Shown: in pieces, positions 16,241-18,324 of the stretch
Layout of the letters: each line of letters starts with the position of its first letter
Position numbering within the stretch: the first letter of the stretch is position 1
DNA from: Dictyocoela muelleri
Taxonomy: Eukaryota > Microsporidia
Direction of reading: 5' to 3'
Assembly: GCA_016256075.1 (NCBI GenBank)
Contig: SDVU01000188.1
Coordinates: 1-18,324, forward strand
DNA: 18,324 bases
The notes under the pieces: model-generated
Seen by the model: the letters and a program-made list of their open reading frames with translations, nothing else
What the model was told of the DNA's origin: nothing
The model's database searches: none
Position numbers and translations under genes: made by a program

Positions 16241-17631
16241 GAGACTTCTTTCAAAATATGCCTACATTTAGATAGGCATCTTTTAAAAGAAAAGCATTTT
16301 TTTTAAATTAAAAAACCTACTCATAGTTTTTAAAATTATTATATAATAATAAGGTTATATATTATCATATGGAATTTCTATCTAGAAAAAAACACGGAAA
16401 ATATTAAATATGACATTTTCAGGGGATAATAAGAAAATTTTATTATTTTTTGCTAATGACATATTTTGTAGTTTACCTTATTTTCTCTAGAGAGAAAGTC
16501 TAATCAAAGTTAGAATTAAATATGGATTTCGCTCTCCTTAAATTTATAAAATAGGGGTGTATGTTTTTTTTTGTAATTTACCCTTCTGAAGATCATACAG
16601 AAAATAATTAAAATAAAAAAAAATAGTTAATAATTAATTTTATTAAATAATCAAAGGTATTTTATTTTTCATTTGATTTAACATAGAGCGAAGTAAATAT
16701 ATATATCAATTAGGCTTTTCATCCTGTAACGGGAATGTATTCCTTTTTAATACTATACCAGAAACCTTCAATTGTGTTGATATGAACACCCGTACTATCC
16801 TCAACAAACTCTTTTGAATGGTTTGCTGTTATATTCTCTCTGATGTATCTTTAACTCTCGAATATTCTCTCCAGCAATCAGAATATATAATTGAGTCATG
16901 ATTAAATTTTTTTTAAGGAAATAAATTAATACTTCTGAGCTTCTTTCTTCACACGCCTTCAAAATAATTCACCTATTATAAATTCTTTCAACAGTCTTAA
17001 TTACCCACACACCACAACTCGATGGCCGCGTTTATATTTTCTTTTGCCAAATTTCGATTAATCGACCTTAACTATTAAACATTCGCCTCCTATCGGTTGA
17101 AAATAACTGTAATATTTTTGTAAAATATCAAAAGATTTTTAGTTTTTTAAGGATCCTATAAACTGTGTGAGGATCCTATTCGGTCCACATATTGAAATAT
17201 TTAACATTCGAACCTTGCAAAACATATAATAAACGAACAGGCATTTGATATTATAGTCCATGTTCCCTTTAAATGGTATATTTTCAAAGAGGGAACGAAT
17301 ATATCGGCAATATTTCTAGCGACAAATGACAGTATATTTCTTCTTCGAATACAAAGCAATCTCGGAATTGCACTTAAAACATTATTATTAAGTAATTCAA
17401 TGATAATATCTTGTATTTTAATCAAAATTTTGTTTTTAACTGATTCCATTGTGGGGGTGAAAAGTAAATGAAAAAAAATACACCTCAATCCTATCAAACT
17501 GTGGAGCTCATTAACCATTAAATATTATTAAAATTATTAATAAAAAATTTAAATTTTATTTAAAAAAATATATTTAAAATTTAGCTCAAAGGGAAGACCC
17601 TTTGTGGTAGGCATCTTTAGAAAGAAGCCCT
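16241..17631 (-). mobile_element. Second Merlin-superfamily transposon, decayed, 1391 bp
   Basis: The left end GAGACTTCTTTCAAAATATGCCTAC (16241, given in two parts: GAGACTTCTTTC and AAAATATGCCTAC) is matched by the right end in reverse complement, AGGGCTTCTTTC then TAAAGATGCCTAC (from 17631), at 20 of 25 positions. CAATGATT at 16233-16240 is repeated exactly at 17632-17639, the 8-bp target duplication expected for Merlin. Inside, on the minus strand, is a Merlin transposase relic of a different lineage from the one at 3588-5097. It starts 38 bases after the pogo element ends. Confidence 0.85.
16716..17518 (-). pseudogene. Merlin transposase relic, second lineage
   Basis: On the minus strand, from about 17518, an N-terminal part of 105 codons includes FVARNIADIF, where Merlin proteins have the start of a zinc-finger-like region. 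Further on (about 17085-16990) come IGGECLIVKVD, with what should be the first catalytic Asp, and SKFGKRKYKRGHRV. The 3' part (about 16840-16720) has HSKEFVEDSTGVHINTIEGF, with the catalytic Glu, and then KKEYIPV. The middle region around the second Asp is scrambled. Many stops and several frame changes are present. The SKFGKRKYNRGHRV-type motif differs from the ETVLTRK of the other Merlin here, so the two come from separate families. Confidence 0.85.
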
Positions 17632-17639
17632 CAATGATT
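17632..17639. repeat. Target-site duplication, right copy (second Merlin)
   Basis: CAATGATT, identical to 16233-16240. Confidence 0.8.
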
Positions 17640-18106
17640 CACACATATTAGACACAATAGCAGGCGCTAGGGTACTTTTTTAACGAGAAAAAATAAGGGG
17701 GTATTGTAAAATAGATTAATAAAAAAATTTAATCCTTTGATTCCAAATTATTTTTGCTTATATCTATTTATTCGACCATAGTCGGAAAAGTAGACAATCA
17801 GCCAATATCACTTCTTTTTCGCTGTTAGGACAATTAATAACTCAAAGTTATGTAGATATAACTGCAAATTTGTAGAAAAAACTTATCTGAGTACACTTCA
17901 AACTTCGAAATATCCATAAAGGCAATTCATATCTTCCTTCATTATATTTTATTTAAGTAGAACATGTTTCTTCTATTTTGAATACTATTTCCACATCACC
18001 TATTGCTGTATGTACAAAGCATCCTTATGATGAAATGATATTTAATCTTAAAATAATCGATTCTTCCGTAACTCAAAAACAGTAAAAAAAATAAAAAAAA
18101 ACAAAT
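17640..18106. other. Intergenic sequence without a recognisable gene
   Basis: The composition is somewhat less extreme than elsewhere, but all frames are closed by frequent stops. I see no transposon terminus, tRNA or protein family in it. Confidence 0.45.
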
Positions 18107-18200
18107 ACTAGTGGAAAAATAAAAATTGATTAAAAAGCTATTTATTTCATGGGTGTTTCCTACCCCATGCATTAAATAAAAATTTTTATTTCACCAAGTG
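18107..18200. repeat. 94-bp imperfect palindrome, possibly a tiny MITE
   Basis: ACTAGTGGAAAAATAAAAATT at the left (18107) faces, in reverse complement, CACTTGGTGAAATAAAAATT at the right (to 18200). The centre has its own stem, CATGGG (18149-18154) against CCCCATG (18163-18169). The nested pairing suggests a foldback element. No target duplication was found. Confidence 0.5.
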
Positions 18201-18324
18201 TTTGTCTATCCTAGAAGTCATATCTAGAAGAAAAACGACAAATAGAAACATAGACTAAATTTTATGGTATCTAATATTCCTGGATTAGTTTTTATATACT
18301 TGTATTTTTATTTACAAATTACGA

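Noticed and set aside
17201-17518. 105-codon open frame as an independent gene
   Set aside because: It lies inside the second Merlin in the right place and orientation for the transposase N terminus.
1-18324. Retroviral, LTR or Polinton-like elements
   Set aside because: I looked for reverse transcriptase, integrase, capsid-type or long terminal repeat signals and saw none. All transposases found are of plain DNA transposon families.

Overview
The window looks like a gene-poor, transposon-rich stretch of a very AT-rich eukaryotic genome. The best guess is a microsporidian with an expanded genome (Hamiltosporidium, Edhazardia or Anncaliia type). Four things point there: intronless genes with tiny leaders, a short and divergent deoxyhypusine synthase, CCC triplets placed just before two start codons, and Merlin, mariner, pogo and hAT DNA transposons side by side. 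The assignment is inference; no rRNA or species marker is present.

Only two host genes look intact. The first is a short deoxyhypusine synthase on the minus strand (750-1559), which acts on translation factor eIF5A. The second is a 1569-codon plus-strand gene (7491-12200) for an asparagine-rich protein of the CPSF160/DDB1/SF3b130 beta-propeller family, probably an mRNA 3'-end processing or splicing scaffold. They are about 6 kb apart, read on opposite strands and show no operon-like link. A 37-codon fragment of an unknown gene (13435-13547) abuts a hAT-type terminus.

Nearly everything else is mobile DNA. In order: a foldback element (147-436); a hAT MITE with a perfect 8-bp target duplication (1677-1992); a foldback element built on 16-bp repeats (2752-3202); a second foldback MITE (about 3259-3531); a decayed Merlin transposon (3588-5097) holding a 5'-truncated SINE (4592-4985); a Tc1/mariner (DD34E) transposon with one frameshift and one stop (about 5821-7156); a 21-bp minisatellite in 83-bp higher-order units (7177-7356) just before the large gene; a full-length tRNA-derived SINE (12907-13361) with an 11-bp target duplication; a hAT terminus (13548 onward); a decayed pogo/Tigger transposon (14258-16202) flanked by TA; and 38 bp further on a second decayed Merlin (16241-17631) with a perfect 8-bp target duplication. 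Several long hairpins lie between them.

The most interesting signal is the SINE family: two copies, each with its own target duplication, one carrying a tRNA-like head with A and B boxes and one inserted into an older Merlin. This implies an active LINE-type reverse transcriptase somewhere in the genome. Other points worth a look are the apparent loss of the spermidine-binding Asp in the deoxyhypusine synthase, codon-phased minisatellites growing inside the large gene, and the higher-order minisatellite next to its start.
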